A stretch of 5,127 bases of DNA, from contig JAVBYK010000306.1 of NCBI GenBank assembly GCA_030824095.1, positions 1-5,127 on the forward strand, given 5' to 3'. The translations under genes and the position numbers were made by a program. Positions within the stretch are counted from its first letter, which is position 1. Each line of letters starts with the position of its first letter. This DNA is from a bacterium (GTDB lineage: Bacteria; Pseudomonadota; Gammaproteobacteria; Burkholderiales; Burkholderiaceae_C). Below the pieces are notes generated by a model, which worked only from the letters and a program-made list of their open reading frames with translations, ran no database searches and was not told the DNA's origin. Below, in pieces: positions 5,012 through 5,127 of this stretch.

Positions 5012-5127
5012 ATGACAACACCAACGCCTGCAACCACTCCTTTGGCTGACAAGCCCTCGTGGCTTGACACCCTCAAGGTCTACCTGGAGCCGGCGTCCCT
5101 GCGCATGCTGTCACTCGGATTTTCGGC
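5012..5127 (+). CDS. ampG: Probable muropeptide permease AmpG (MFS), N-terminal fragment (3' end outside window)
   Basis: Only 38 full codons are visible. After a Pro/Thr-rich start (MTTPTPATTPLADKPSW) comes LDTLKVYLEPASLRMLSLGFSA (residues 18-39). This resembles the beginning of AmpG-type major facilitator permeases, in which a short cytoplasmic segment with Y-x-x-P and RML precedes a first membrane helix starting LGFSAG. AmpG imports anhydromuropeptides from cell-wall turnover across the inner membrane for recycling and beta-lactamase signalling. The start is well fixed: an in-frame TGA at 4994-4996 lies 15 nt upstream and no other ATG, GTG or TTG falls between. TTG at 5042 is a less likely alternative. 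No Shine-Dalgarno sequence is present in the expected place; the only purine-rich run nearby is on the other strand. The name rests on a short N-terminus, so another MFS protein is possible. Confidence 0.7.
   Translation, partial: MTTPTPATTPLADKPSWLDTLKVYLEPASLRMLSLGFS

Noticed and set aside
4995..5033. M48 start at the upstream ATG (5033)
   Set aside because: It would place 13 polar residues before the signal peptide and overlap the ampG coding start. The ATG at 4994 has GGAGG upstream and begins the signal peptide directly.

Overview
The window is high-GC DNA with the gene content and protein style of a betaproteobacterium of the order Burkholderiales, most likely family Comamonadaceae (Rhodoferax, Polaromonas or Acidovorax-like). 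That placement rests on the order gatB / DUF4124 protein / pyrE / xth, on the sequence character of the proteins, and on a short structured intergenic repeat resembling repeats I associate with that family. It is recall, not a database search.

Layout from left to right: the 3' part of gatB (+) converges on a two-gene minus-strand unit, pyrE followed by a secreted DUF4124/coiled-coil protein. The pyrE start codon meets the start of a divergent exonuclease III gene (xth, +) with essentially no space between them. Downstream of xth lies a 135-bp AT-richer gap holding a repeat-like element. Two short GNAT acetyltransferase genes (+) of different subtypes follow. They converge on a minus-strand gene for an exported M48 zinc metalloprotease. 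That gene is divergent from, and only 17 bp away from, a gene running off the right edge that looks like the muropeptide permease AmpG.

Functions are mostly housekeeping: tRNA amidation (GatB), pyrimidine synthesis (PyrE), base-excision repair (Xth), and two envelope functions (M48 protease, AmpG-like permease). The GNAT pair and the repeat are the least conserved-looking part. No rRNA, tRNA, CRISPR array, insertion sequence or phage gene is visible, and I found no convincing new multi-gene system. The notable points are architectural: two head-to-head gene pairs with almost no room for conventional promoters, a Shine-Dalgarno sequence encoded by the last codons of pyrE, and the structured repeat between xth and the GNAT genes.
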